From: Candidatus Symbiobacter sp.
GTDB taxonomy: Bacteria > Pseudomonadota > Alphaproteobacteria > Elsterales > Elsteraceae
DNA length: 16,187 nucleotides
Direction of reading: 5' to 3'
Assembly (NCBI GenBank): GCA_030054015.1
Contig: JASGCR010000014.1
Span: 1-16,187, forward strand
The translations under genes were made by a program, and so were the position numbers. The notes under the pieces are model-generated. The model was not told the origin of the DNA. It ran no database searches and saw nothing but the letters and a program-made list of their open reading frames with translations. How positions within the stretch are numbered: position 1 is the first letter of the stretch; each line of letters opens with the position of its first letter. Of the stretch, positions 1 to 7,989 are shown piece by piece.

Positions 1-99
1 GCTCTTTGGCTGCGCGGCGGGTAATGACGCTCTTCCTTTTAGGTATTGAGGGGTGCTAAGTCGCGGATAAGAATTTTTTGCAGTTGCATGGTGGTAATG

Positions 100-1869
100 T
101 TATGAGACTCGGTTGTTACAGGCGGCAATACGTGATTGTACGCCAATTTCAGCCAGGCCATCCCGGCCAAAACCGTAATTTTCAAGCCGAACCCCCAGAT
201 AATCGCTAAAAAAGGGACGCAAACGCGATTCGATAAATTTTTCATCGCACTCCGGCCAGACATAATGGGTACAACCCGCCGCCAAAGCGGGAGGTGCCGC
301 GTCCCAGGCCGCGGCTTGGATTTCTCCATTTTGGCTCAAAACATGCCCGCCGCGGAGCATCAAATAAGGGGCGGCAAAGATTTTGGCATAATCCATCGCC
401 GCACCCGCCGGGGTTGCGGGACACACATCATAGACCACGAGATCGGCGACCGCGCCCACCCCCAAATGCCCATGATCCGCAAGGCCCAGCAATTGCGCCG
501 GCCCGGATCGGGTCATGCGGGCAATATCGACCCAATTAAAGGCCTGGGTGAGGCCAGGCAGCAAAGATTGTTTTTGCGCATCCGGATGCAGTTTGGCAAA
601 TTGCTCCGCCCGATAGGACGGATCCATCAATAAGCGGATAATCCGGGGATAGGCGGTAAAGGCCGCCCCATTCGGGTGATCGGTGGTCAGAAAAATCCGG
701 TTTTTATCGGTCACGAGCAAAAATAATTCCAATCCCACCGCCCATTGCACCCCATTCACAAAATTGCGGTTTTTATAACCAATGGGAACCAGGCCACAGC
801 CGCCCTCACATTCCAAATCCATGCAGATATATTTTTTCGGGCGGGCATAGGCGGATTGGCGGAATTGCGTCATGCTGTCGCCGGACGCGGTAATGGTTGA
901 GCCAAATAAGATTTGCCCGACATCGATGGTGACATTGGGGTTTTGATTAACCGCCTCGGCAATTAATGCCGCCGCGCTGGAAAATTTATGATCGCCCGCA
1001 TCGCCGTAAGCATGGAATTGCACATGGGTGAGGTGAATGGGGAAGCCTTCTGCGGCTTTGATGGTTGCCAATGTCGTCGCCACATTGCCCGCCCGCCCCA
1101 AATTATTGCAATGAACATGCAGCGGGAAGCGGACTCCAATTTCATAAACCGCCCGCGCCAGGCGGTAAATAATTTCACGCGGCGTGACCGGATAGAGGGG
1201 GCCGGGCGTGTCCAATTCTTGTTCGTGGCGGTTGGATTTGAAGGCATGAACCCCGCCAGGATTGACCAATTTAACCCCCATGGCACAGCATCGCCGCATC
1301 ATCCAGGCAACATAGTCGTTAATTTGGGTTTGCGACGCGCCCGAAGCCAACAGCCGCAAAAAAAATTCTTCATTGCCGAGCGTGACATACACACCGCGGT
1401 GGAGCATCGCCACATCGCCTAATTCACGGTGGGTTTGGCGGGCATTGGCGGCCAGCATGGCGGGCTCGAACGCGGCGGCATAGCCCATTTCGCTGTAGCG
1501 ATAGGCGGTGGCCTGGCTGTTTGGCGTGGTCTCGTCATAATCAGGCCGCCGCATGTCACGGCGGCGTGGCGCGGGCGGCGGAATCGCCGTCGCCTGGGCT
1601 GAAAAATAAGGGCGTACGGGTGGCGGCGGACGCTCCGATGCCATAATTTGCCGCGCCAGATTGACTTTGCCGCCGGCAATATGGCTGTGCATATCGATGC
1701 CCGCCGCCATCACCAGGCGTCCCCCCAGATCAATTTTTTCATAGTTTGCCGGGGGTGATTCTGGGGCCGCCACCAGCCGATCCTTGGCAATCCATAGATC
1801 ACGGATTTGTCCCTGGTCAGAATTTTGCGGGTCAATCACATAACCATTTTTTAACTGGAACCACGCCAC
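100..1869 (-). CDS. fhcA: Formyltransferase/hydrolase complex subunit A (formylmethanofuran dehydrogenase subunit A-like)
   Basis: This 589-residue protein belongs to the FwdA/FmdA/FhcA amidohydrolase family. In methylotrophic bacteria FhcA is the zinc hydrolase of the Fhc complex, which frees formate from the formyl carrier at the end of tetrahydromethanopterin-linked formaldehyde oxidation in the cytoplasm. Binuclear-metal residues are visible in order: the HSH motif (His61, His63), Lys200 in GVKLVNPGG (likely the carboxylated lysine), His251/His253 in LHVHCNNLG, His282 in HLTHVQFHAYG, and Asp397 in TTDHPNGA. I chose the GTG at 1869 because AGGAGG lies 5 nt before it and the residues VAWFQLKNG look like a family N-terminus; the frame stays open to a GTG at 1893, but that start would swallow the Shine-Dalgarno. 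The gene follows the chemoreceptor gene by 36 bp without an obvious terminator, so co-transcription is possible. The usual partners fhcB, fhcD and fhcC are not in the window; they could lie beyond position 1. Confidence 0.9.
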   Translation of the reverse strand: MAWFQLKNGYVIDPQNSDQGQIRDLWIAKDRLVAAPESPPANYEKIDLGGRLVMAAGIDMHSHIAGGKVNLARQIMASERPPPPVRPYFSAQATAIPPPAPRRRDMRRPDYDETTPNSQATAYRYSEMGYAAAFEPAMLAANARQTHRELGDVAMLHRGVYVTLGNEEFFLRLLASGASQTQINDYVAWMMRRCCAMGVKLVNPGGVHAFKSNRHEQELDTPGPLYPVTPREIIYRLARAVYEIGVRFPLHVHCNNLGRAGNVATTLATIKAAEGFPIHLTHVQFHAYGDAGDHKFSSAAALIAEAVNQNPNVTIDVGQILFGSTITASGDSMTQFRQSAYARPKKYICMDLECEGGCGLVPIGYKNRNFVNGVQWAVGLELFLLVTDKNRIFLTTDHPNGAAFTAYPRIIRLLMDPSYRAEQFAKLHPDAQKQSLLPGLTQAFNWVDIARMTRSGPAQLLGLADHGHLGVGAVADLVVYDVCPATPAGAAMDYAKIFAAPYLMLRGGHVLSQNGEIQAAAWDAAPPALAAGCTHYVWPECDEKFIESRLRPFFSDYLGVRLENYGFGRDGLAEIGVQSRIAACNNRVS

Positions 1870-1874
1870 GCCCA

Positions 1875-1880
1875 CCTCCT
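1875..1880 (-). promoter_or_regulatory. Shine-Dalgarno of fhcA (AGGAGG)
   Basis: A perfect AGGAGG on the minus strand sits 5 nt upstream of the GTG at 1869. It settles the start of fhcA, because any start further upstream in the same open frame would include this site within the coding sequence. Confidence 0.75.
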
Positions 1881-1905
1881 CCCCTATACACACCTGATCT
1901 AATCC

Positions 1906-3627
1906 TTACGACCCGCGCACATCGGCTAGGAATTGATCGAGATTACCGACCAGATTAGAGGTTTGTCCCGACAAGGATTGCGCCGATTTCAGCAAATTCC
2001 CCGCTTCATTATCGGTGGTGCGGGCGGCATTGACCACTTCGACCATGCGGCTTTGCAGATTTTGGGTGCTGGTGGATACGGTCGCCGCCGTGTTGGTGAT
2101 TTCGGCGGTGGAGGCTCCTTGTTCATGCACCGCCGTGGCAATCGAAGCCGAGATGTTGCCGACATCGCCAACCACCTGGGCAATGGATTGAATCGCGGTG
2201 ACGGCATCGGTGGTGGTTTTTTGCATATCGCCGATCAGGGTCGCAATGTCCTGGGTGGCGCGGGCGGTTTGATTGGCCAGGGCTTTGACCTCGCTGGCGA
2301 CGACGGCAAAGCCGCGCCCGGCCTCGCCCGCCCGTGCCGCCTCAATCGTGGCGTTCAAGGCGAGCAAATTGGTTTGACCGGCGATGTTTTCGATCAAACT
2401 CACGACATTGCCGATTTTTTCCGCCCCCACCGCCAAATGGCCGACAATGTCATTGGTGCGGCGGGTATCCTCGACCGCATTGCCGACAATTTTAGAGGAA
2501 TGTTCGACCAAGCGGCCAATTTCCTGGATCGAAGACGAAATCTGGCTGGTGGATTTCGCCAAACCTTCGATAGCATCCGCCGTTTTGGTGGCCTGGTTAA
2601 TCACAAAGCGGGCTTCTTTGAGGGTGAGTTGGGCCGCGCCGGACATGGATTTGGCGGAATTTTCCACCCCGGATGCCGCCGCCGAGATGACATCAATCGA
2701 CTCCCCGACCTGGCTTTCAAGCCGGTGCGAAATGGACTGGAGAGTTTCGTCGCGGTTTTTTTGGATTTGTTCTTGGAATTTCTTTTGCTCTTCGTTCAAT
2801 CTTTGGGTGGTGATGACGCTGTTGCGGAACACGTCGCAGGCCCGGGCCATTTTTCCCAAAACATCCAGCCGCTTAAGATGCGGAATCGGCCGATCAATTT
2901 GTCCCCGCGCCACCGCTTCCAGGCTGTCGGAAATCTCGTTCACCGGTTTACTGACCAGATAATTCACCACCACCGCGCAAAACATTAAGCAAATGCTGGT
3001 GATGCCGACAATGAAAAGCGTCAACCAAATTTCCAATTGATGGGCGCGTTTGATAAAAGGCGCGACCGGAATCGAGGTAGCCACCGCCCCAATCACCTCC
3101 CCCTCTTTGTTTTTAATCGGGTCAAACGCGGCATAATAATTATTATGACCCTCAAAAAGCGAGATGTACCCGCGATAAGGTTGTTGATCGGTATAAACGG
3201 AAATATAGGCGGGGGAATCGCGGTCGAAACGTGACCCAATCATCGGATTGCCCTGGGGATCGGCAAGGGTCGTGGCAACCTGTTCATCCCCGACCAGGAT
3301 CGATTGCACCGCCCCAATATTTTTGACGATGTCGTGGGCAACGTTCAATATTTGTTGATTGCCGTTCAAGAGTACCGAACCGGCATAGAGTTTATTGCCC
3401 TCAAGGCGAAATTCCGCCACCCCGCCCAAACTTTGCGACCCCACCAAATTAAGGGTGGTCCAGAGCGCGCTGACGGTGATCTGGGCTTGGTCGCTTTCCT
3501 GGGATTCATATTGCTGTTTCACCAGGTAAATGGCCGTCACTTCGAGGCCAGCCCCCAAAAACAAACACGACACCAAAGTGACCATCGTAATGCGAACACT
3601 GAGGGATTGAAGATATTTTTTAATCAT
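1906..3627 (-). CDS. Methyl-accepting chemotaxis protein (Cache-type periplasmic sensor, HAMP, signalling domain)
   Basis: A 573-residue transmembrane chemoreceptor. Transmembrane helix 1 covers about residues 13-36. The periplasmic region, about 37-197, resembles a single Cache domain; its segment with YYAAFDPIKNKEGEVIGAV is typical of that fold. Helix 2 covers about 199-224, followed by HAMP (about 224-272) and the long cytoplasmic coiled coil. The highly conserved hairpin tip is at about 412-446 (IENIAGQTNLLALNATIEAA, then RAGEAGRGFAVVASEV), which contacts CheA and CheW. The ATG at 3627 is preceded by AGGA at 5 nt spacing. The ligand cannot be read from the sequence; small carboxylates are common Cache ligands, and the neighbours deal with formate production and oxidation, so a C1-related or redox cue is a guess. 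There is no C-terminal CheR/CheB-binding pentapeptide: the protein ends in DVRGS. Confidence 0.93.
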   Translation of the reverse strand: MIKKYLQSLSVRITMVTLVSCLFLGAGLEVTAIYLVKQQYESQESDQAQITVSALWTTLNLVGSQSLGGVAEFRLEGNKLYAGSVLLNGNQQILNVAHDIVKNIGAVQSILVGDEQVATTLADPQGNPMIGSRFDRDSPAYISVYTDQQPYRGYISLFEGHNNYYAAFDPIKNKEGEVIGAVATSIPVAPFIKRAHQLEIWLTLFIVGITSICLMFCAVVVNYLVSKPVNEISDSLEAVARGQIDRPIPHLKRLDVLGKMARACDVFRNSVITTQRLNEEQKKFQEQIQKNRDETLQSISHRLESQVGESIDVISAAASGVENSAKSMSGAAQLTLKEARFVINQATKTADAIEGLAKSTSQISSSIQEIGRLVEHSSKIVGNAVEDTRRTNDIVGHLAVGAEKIGNVVSLIENIAGQTNLLALNATIEAARAGEAGRGFAVVASEVKALANQTARATQDIATLIGDMQKTTTDAVTAIQSIAQVVGDVGNISASIATAVHEQGASTAEITNTAATVSTSTQNLQSRMVEVVNAARTTDNEAGNLLKSAQSLSGQTSNLVGNLDQFLADVRGS

Positions 3628-3707
3628 CTTGTCCTAAACCAAAAAAAGAAGCAAAACCGTGCGTGAACACGATTTCCAACATAGGCTGGCGTCGCCACGA
3701 TGTTTAT

Positions 3708-3736
3708 TTTATGACATATTTTATTATCCTTGTCAC
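3708..3736 (-). promoter_or_regulatory. Possible sigma-70 promoter for the chemoreceptor gene
   Basis: On the minus strand GTGACA (complement of 3731-3736) is followed after 17 nt by CATAAA (complement of 3708-3713), in an AT-rich stretch about 80 bp upstream of the chemoreceptor start. The spacing is ideal but each box has mismatches, so this is only a candidate. Confidence 0.25.
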
Positions 3737-3763
3737 TTGTCTGTTGTACGCTTGAGGTAAGTA

Positions 3764-3783
3764 CTAAACAATAAACGGTTTAG
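3764..3783. repeat. Inverted repeat CTAAAC-N8-GTTTAG
   Basis: Six-base arms (3764-3769 and 3778-3783) flank 8 nt, and a nested TAAAC-G-GTTTA occupies 3772-3782. The arms resemble those of the repeat at 3941-3960, so both could be sites for the same regulator in this divergent region. Confidence 0.35.
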
Positions 3784-3940
3784 GTGCGCTGCAGCATTGA
3801 TGCCATCTATCACTTAATTCGTTTTTTCGGGATTGCGCCGCCGCAAAGAATATGAGACTGTTAATAGATAGGTGAGAAAATTATGCGAATAATATGATTG
3901 TGCGACGGGATTGCGGTTTTCCTTTCGCCTGTTATTTGGG

Positions 3941-3960
3941 TTAAACGCGTTCACGTTTAA
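3941..3960. promoter_or_regulatory. Operator-like inverted repeat TTAAACG-N6-CGTTTAA upstream of fdsG
   Basis: Perfect 7-base arms (3941-3947 and 3954-3960) around CGTTCA, with a further self-complementary AACGCGTT at 3944-3951. It lies about 65 bp upstream of the fdsG start, the usual place for an operator or activator site. In some other bacteria fds operons are controlled by LysR-type or other regulators, but no regulator gene is in the window, so the protein that binds is unknown. Confidence 0.4.
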
Positions 3961-4025
3961 TCGATTTGTTTTAGGTTTATTTAAGAATTTGGCACCAAGC
4001 CAATCCGTTTTGTGGGAGAGTGCGT

Positions 4026-4625
4026 GTGACACAGTATGTTCCGTTTGATGCCCTGGATGCCAAGTCTTTTTTGGCGTCAAAATTGCCGCCGTTATTGTCT
4101 GAGGGATTATCAGACGGGCCGGTAAACACGTCCCCACCCGCCGCGCCCCCCCAGGCGGAGCGGACGGTCTCGCCGCTTGAGGGGAGCCAGGCTTTGTCGT
4201 CGGCTGTGATCCCCCTCTTGCATTTGGCGCAAGAGCGGTATGGCTATATTGACGACGCGCTGGTGCCGGTTTTGGCCGATCTGGTCAATCGCTCACGCGC
4301 CGAAATTCATGGCGTGGTCACGTTTTACCATGATTTCCGCCGCACCCCGCCCGCCCAAATGGTGGTGCGGATATGTCTGGCCGAGGCCTGCCAAGCCATG
4401 GGCAGCGACGCGCTGGCGACAGCAGCCAAACAACAATGTCGCACCGATTTCCACCATAATTCCGCCGACGAGAAATACCGTCTGGAACCGGTTTATTGTT
4501 TTGGCAATTGCGCCTGTGCGCCCTCGGTCATGATTGATGACCGGCTTTATGGCCGCGCCGATGCGACGAAATTGGCGGCCTGGGTCAAGGGCGCTGGCAC
4601 CCAGCCAGGCATGGGGAGGGCGTAA
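4026..4625 (+). CDS. fdsG: NAD-dependent formate dehydrogenase, gamma subunit (NuoE-like)
   Basis: A 199-residue protein with a thioredoxin-like [2Fe-2S] domain of the NuoE type. It passes electrons within the cytoplasmic FdsGBA complex that oxidises formate with NAD+. The cluster ligands are visible as CX4C (Cys117, Cys122 in CLAEAC) and CX3C (Cys158, Cys162 in CFGNC). I prefer the GTG at 4026 because GGAG lies 7 nt upstream; the GTG at 4020 would be only about 1 nt from it. The first 45 or so residues, rich in Pro and Ala and ending around PPQAERTVSP, precede the recognisable domain and make this longer than the roughly 150-170 residues usual for FdsG. Its stop is 1 nt before the fdsB start, indicating translational coupling. 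Confidence 0.92.
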   Translation: MTQYVPFDALDAKSFLASKLPPLLSEGLSDGPVNTSPPAAPPQAERTVSPLEGSQALSSAVIPLLHLAQERYGYIDDALVPVLADLVNRSRAEIHGVVTFYHDFRRTPPAQMVVRICLAEACQAMGSDALATAAKQQCRTDFHHNSADEKYRLEPVYCFGNCACAPSVMIDDRLYGRADATKLAAWVKGAGTQPGMGRA

Positions 4626-4626
4626 C

Positions 4627-6225
4627 ATGGGGGTTAAAATTTATCTGTCTTTGCGTGATTCCGCGTCGCTGTCGCTGGCGGCGGGCGATGTTGCCGATGC
4701 GCTTAAATCCGAAGCCAAAAAACGCGGCCAGGAGATTGCGATCATTGCCACCGGATCACGCGGCATCTATTGGTTGGAACCCATCATCGAAATCGATACG
4801 CCGCAAGGACGGGTCGGTTTTGGCCCCTGTTCGCCCCAGGATGTTGTTTCATTATTTGAGGCGGGATGTTTTGCCAACCCAGCTTCGGCGCAACATAAAT
4901 TATCGCTGGGTTTGATCGAAGAATTGCCCTGGCTAAAACACCAACAACGCCTGACCTTTGACCGTTGCGGCAAATATGACCCGTTGGATGTGGCGGAATA
5001 TGAACGGCTGGGTGGATTTACTGGGTTAAAGGCCGCCATCGGCATGGCCCCCGAAACCGTCATTGACCAGGTCAAGGAATCAGGTCTGCGCGGGCGCGGC
5101 GGGGCGGGCTTTCCCACCGGGATTAAGTGGAAAACCGTCGCGGATGCCAAAACCAACCGCAAAAACGGCCAGAAATACATTGTTTGCAATGCCGATGAGG
5201 GCGATAGCGGCACTTTCTCTGACCGCATGATCTTAGAAGGCGATCCCTTGCGTTTGATCGAGGGGATGGTGATTGCCGGCCTGGCGGTGGGGGCGACGGT
5301 TGGCTTTGTCTATATCCGCAGCGAATACCGCGCCGCGCGGGACATTTTCGACCAGGCCATCGCCGCCGCGACCAGGCGCGGTTGGTTGGGCGAGAATATC
5401 GCGGGCAGTGGCAAAAAATTCCGTCTTTACACAAGGTTGGGGGCTGGGGCCTATATTTGCGGCGAAGAAACATCATTGCTCGAATCGATTGAGGGCAAAC
5501 GCGGCACCATCCGTTATAAACCCCCCTTGCCCGCCATTCAGGGGTTGTTTGGCCAGCCCACCGTCATCAATAATGTCATTAGTTTAGCCACCATCCCCAC
5601 GATTTTAGCCAAAGGCGCAAAATATTACCGCGATTTTGGGATGGGGCGGTCGCAAGGCACCATGCCCTTGCAATTGGGCGGCAATATTAAACATGGCGGC
5701 TTGGTCGAAATCGCCTTTGGGATAACATTGCGGCAAGTGATTGAGGATTTTGGCGGCGGCACCGCCACCGGACGACCCATCCGCGCGGTACAAGTGGGCG
5801 GCCCCTTGGGGGCCTATTTCCCCGCATCGATGTTGGATATAGCGATTGATTACGAGGCCTTTGCCGCGGTGAAGGGCATGGTCGGGCATGGCGGCATCGT
5901 TGTGTTTGATGAAACCGTGAATCTGGCCAAACAAGCAAGATTCGCCATGGAATTTTGCGCGATAGAATCCTGTGGCAAATGTACGCCCTGTCGCATCGGC
6001 TCGACCCGTGGGGTGGAGGTGATTGACCGCCTGGTCGCCGCCCCTGATGTGGCATCGCACTCCGCCCAGAAAAAATTGCTGACCGATTTATGTGGGGTGA
6101 TGACCGATGGGTCGTTATGTGCTTTGGGGGGATTGACGCCATTGCCGGTCATGAGTGCGCTCACCCATTTCCCAGAAGATTTTGCCCCTGGGGTTAAAGG
6201 CGCGATACCAATGGCGGCGGAATGA
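4627..6225 (+). CDS. fdsB: NAD-dependent formate dehydrogenase, beta subunit (NuoF-like, FMN/NAD-binding)
   Basis: A 532-residue diaphorase subunit where NAD+ is reduced. Residues 1-110 form a degenerate thioredoxin-like domain without the CX4C/CX3C ligand set, as is usual in FdsB. The NuoF core follows: the GLRGRGGAGFPTG nucleotide loop (153-165), the FMN-binding CNADEGDSGTFSDR region (187-200), GAGAYICGEETSLLESIEG (272-290), and the [4Fe-4S] ligands Cys449, Cys452 and Cys455 in SCGKCTPCR plus Cys498 in SLCALGG. The ATG at 4627 is chosen because fdsG ends at 4625 and GGGAGG lies a few bases upstream; the longer open frame would overlap most of the end of fdsG. In the usual operon fdsA follows directly, but here an AIPR gene intervenes. 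Confidence 0.95.
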   Translation: MGVKIYLSLRDSASLSLAAGDVADALKSEAKKRGQEIAIIATGSRGIYWLEPIIEIDTPQGRVGFGPCSPQDVVSLFEAGCFANPASAQHKLSLGLIEELPWLKHQQRLTFDRCGKYDPLDVAEYERLGGFTGLKAAIGMAPETVIDQVKESGLRGRGGAGFPTGIKWKTVADAKTNRKNGQKYIVCNADEGDSGTFSDRMILEGDPLRLIEGMVIAGLAVGATVGFVYIRSEYRAARDIFDQAIAAATRRGWLGENIAGSGKKFRLYTRLGAGAYICGEETSLLESIEGKRGTIRYKPPLPAIQGLFGQPTVINNVISLATIPTILAKGAKYYRDFGMGRSQGTMPLQLGGNIKHGGLVEIAFGITLRQVIEDFGGGTATGRPIRAVQVGGPLGAYFPASMLDIAIDYEAFAAVKGMVGHGGIVVFDETVNLAKQARFAMEFCAIESCGKCTPCRIGSTRGVEVIDRLVAAPDVASHSAQKKLLTDLCGVMTDGSLCALGGLTPLPVMSALTHFPEDFAPGVKGAIPMAAE

Positions 6226-6229
6226 GGTT

Positions 6230-6258
6230 TTGACCTATCATCCTTTTCGGTTAATACT
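6230..6258 (+). promoter_or_regulatory. Possible promoter of the inserted AIPR gene
   Basis: TTGACC (6230-6235) and AATACT (6253-6258) are separated by 17 nt and lie wholly in the gap between fdsB and the AIPR gene. A transcript from here would begin near 6265, almost at the first ATG (6268), making that start nearly leaderless; the ATG at 6289, with GGGG 7 nt upstream, would then have a short leader. The -10 matches only 4 of 6 bases. Confidence 0.35.
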
Positions 6259-6267
6259 GGGCTTTTG

Positions 6268-7989
6268 ATGTGTTCATGGGGCATGGCAATGGTAAGCAGA
6301 TCGATTACCGCTTCAATTCTTGATTTACAGGTACAAGGTGCGATGGAGAGGATTCGCGCCCGCGCTGTGGATGATTTTCCTTATTGTAAAAATGACGATG
6401 CCCGTCTGAGTTCATTGGCTTTTGTGCAAAGATGCGTTGAAATTACATTAGAACTCACTGAAGAGGATGCCTATGATTGCTTGACAGAAGGCGGCAATGA
6501 TCTCGCTATTGATGCTCTTTACATCGGCGATCAGATAAATGAATACATACCTGTTTCAATTTTTCAATGCAAGTATTATTCAAGCACAACAAATCATGCG
6601 TTTGCTGAAACGGATGTAATTAAGCTAATAGATACTATTGGAATTATATTTGATGTCAACAAAAAACTTCCAAAAATTAATCGCAGATTAGAAGCAAAAA
6701 TTGAATATCTTCGGTCGTCAATAAAAGGAAAAGCGATTCCTTCTGTTACAATTTATGCCTGTAATAATGGTGAAAAATGGAATTATTCCGCTCAAGTCCG
6801 AATTGATGAGCTTGTCAATAAAAGAGGGACGGATTGGCAATATGTTAATCATGATGTGTTATATGATAAACAGATTCCCGATAAACCTGTCAACGATACG
6901 CTTCTTTTAGAAGGTAGTACACTTTTCGAAAAAAAGGATTTTCGGGAAATTTGCCTTGGAAGGATTCCTGTCTCTGAAATTGCCAGGATTATGGCAGATC
7001 ACAAGGAACGTTTGCTTGATCGCAACATACGTCGTTTTCTTGGATTTAAGAAAAATATAGTAAATACTGGCATTAAGGAAACCCTTATCAAAGAACCGCA
7101 AAATTTCTATTATTATAATAACGGCATTACCATTATTTGCAATGAAATGGATTATAATAAATATCAAGATAATTCACATGGCGTTCGCTTAAAAAATATC
7201 AACATCATTAATGGTGGCCAGACCTGCAGTACGATCTTAAGTGTTGAAACCGAATTAAAAGCACAAGGGCAAGAATTATCTAAAGATGCCAGTGTTCTTG
7301 TGCGTATTTATAAGTTATCTTCTGAAGAACGCGACGATATAGTTAGTCGCATTACTTTGGCAACTAATTCGCAAAACCCCGTCGATCTAAAAGATTTGCG
7401 CAGCAATGATAAAATTCAAAAGATGATCGAGGAAAATCTTAAGCAATTTGGTTATAAATACTTGCGCAGTCGGTCGGGCGATAGTTTTTCAGATCCAAAT
7501 TCAATACGTCCCGCAACGGTTGCTCAGGCCGTGCTGGTTACCTGGTTAAGAAAGCCTGGCGCAAGACTGCGGGAATCAGAACATTTTAGCACAATGTATG
7601 ATGAGATTTTCAATGAAAAGTTAAATGCGGTTCAGATCATTATTGCCGTGCTTATTTTTAGAATTGCAGAAAATAGACGTAAACGTCCATTAGATGCAGA
7701 CCCAAACCATGTTTCTTATTCATCCGGCTATGTTGCCATGTTGATGGGGGAATATTTGCTTAAAGAATTGGGGATTGGAGTTGGTCAACTCGATTCAAAC
7801 AAATACGAGCAGGCTAAAACTTTACTTAATGAAAACCATGATAAGTGGATTAAATTGGCTATAGAAGAAATTTCATCTAAACTTGAAGATATTTATCAAG
7901 ACGAACAAATAAAAACTTTTCAAAAACTTGCGGCAATCTTTCGTAAAGATGAGCTGGTTGATAGTTTTTATTATTATAGAGAAACCTGA
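6268..7989 (+). CDS. AIPR-family (abortive infection/phage resistance) protein with an N-terminal nuclease-like motif
   Basis: A 573-residue protein. The central region carries the AIPR signature: NIRRFLGFKKNIVNTGIKET (253-272), then YYYNNGITIICN (281-292) and INGGQT (314-319). The N-terminal part has GGNDLAIDALYI (75-86) and QCKYY (100-104), which fit the Asp and Gln-X-Lys of a PD-(D/E)XK nuclease, with Asp82, Gln100 and Lys102 the likely catalytic set. Family members are linked by name and context to phage defence, but the mechanism is not certain. The start is ambiguous: ATG 6268 has no clear Shine-Dalgarno, while ATG 6289 has GGGG at 7 nt. The gene is visibly AT-richer than fdsB and fdsA, using many AAT, AAA, TAT and ATA codons. 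It interrupts the fds operon on the same strand, and its TGA lies within the fdsA ribosome binding site, so translation of the two is likely coupled. Confidence 0.82.
   Translation: MCSWGMAMVSRSITASILDLQVQGAMERIRARAVDDFPYCKNDDARLSSLAFVQRCVEITLELTEEDAYDCLTEGGNDLAIDALYIGDQINEYIPVSIFQCKYYSSTTNHAFAETDVIKLIDTIGIIFDVNKKLPKINRRLEAKIEYLRSSIKGKAIPSVTIYACNNGEKWNYSAQVRIDELVNKRGTDWQYVNHDVLYDKQIPDKPVNDTLLLEGSTLFEKKDFREICLGRIPVSEIARIMADHKERLLDRNIRRFLGFKKNIVNTGIKETLIKEPQNFYYYNNGITIICNEMDYNKYQDNSHGVRLKNINIINGGQTCSTILSVETELKAQGQELSKDASVLVRIYKLSSEERDDIVSRITLATNSQNPVDLKDLRSNDKIQKMIEENLKQFGYKYLRSRSGDSFSDPNSIRPATVAQAVLVTWLRKPGARLRESEHFSTMYDEIFNEKLNAVQIIIAVLIFRIAENRRKRPLDADPNHVSYSSGYVAMLMGEYLLKELGIGVGQLDSNKYEQAKTLLNENHDKWIKLAIEEISSKLEDIYQDEQIKTFQKLAAIFRKDELVDSFYYYRET

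Larger units (their letters stand above)
3628..4025. other. Gene-free divergent control region between the chemoreceptor gene and the fds operon
   Basis: About 400 bp without a credible gene; small ATG frames here stop within a few codons. It separates the minus-strand chemoreceptor/fhcA pair from the plus-strand formate dehydrogenase operon, so it must hold both promoters unless the genes are transcribed from elsewhere. Two inverted repeats with similar TAAAC/GTTTA cores are visible (3764-3783 and 3941-3960). I see no hairpin with a T tract and no riboswitch that I can name. Confidence 0.6.

Noticed and set aside
1..99. Minus-strand region after fhcA: a 16-codon frame starting MQLQKIL (39-89) and an AAAAGGAAG ribosome-binding-like site near the window edge
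   Set aside because: The short frame matches no family, and no ordinary start codon follows the AAAAGGAAG within the window. A next gene such as fhcD may begin beyond position 1, but it cannot be supported here.
1933..2988. Long open frame (351 codons) on the plus strand opposite the chemoreceptor gene
   Set aside because: It is antisense to a clearly recognisable coding gene, its translation is Gly/Arg/Asp-rich with no domain, and it comes from the codon bias of the real gene.
3814..4137. 107-codon minus-strand frame across the fds upstream region
   Set aside because: It overlaps the start of fdsG in antisense, has no ribosome binding site or motif, and its translation looks random.
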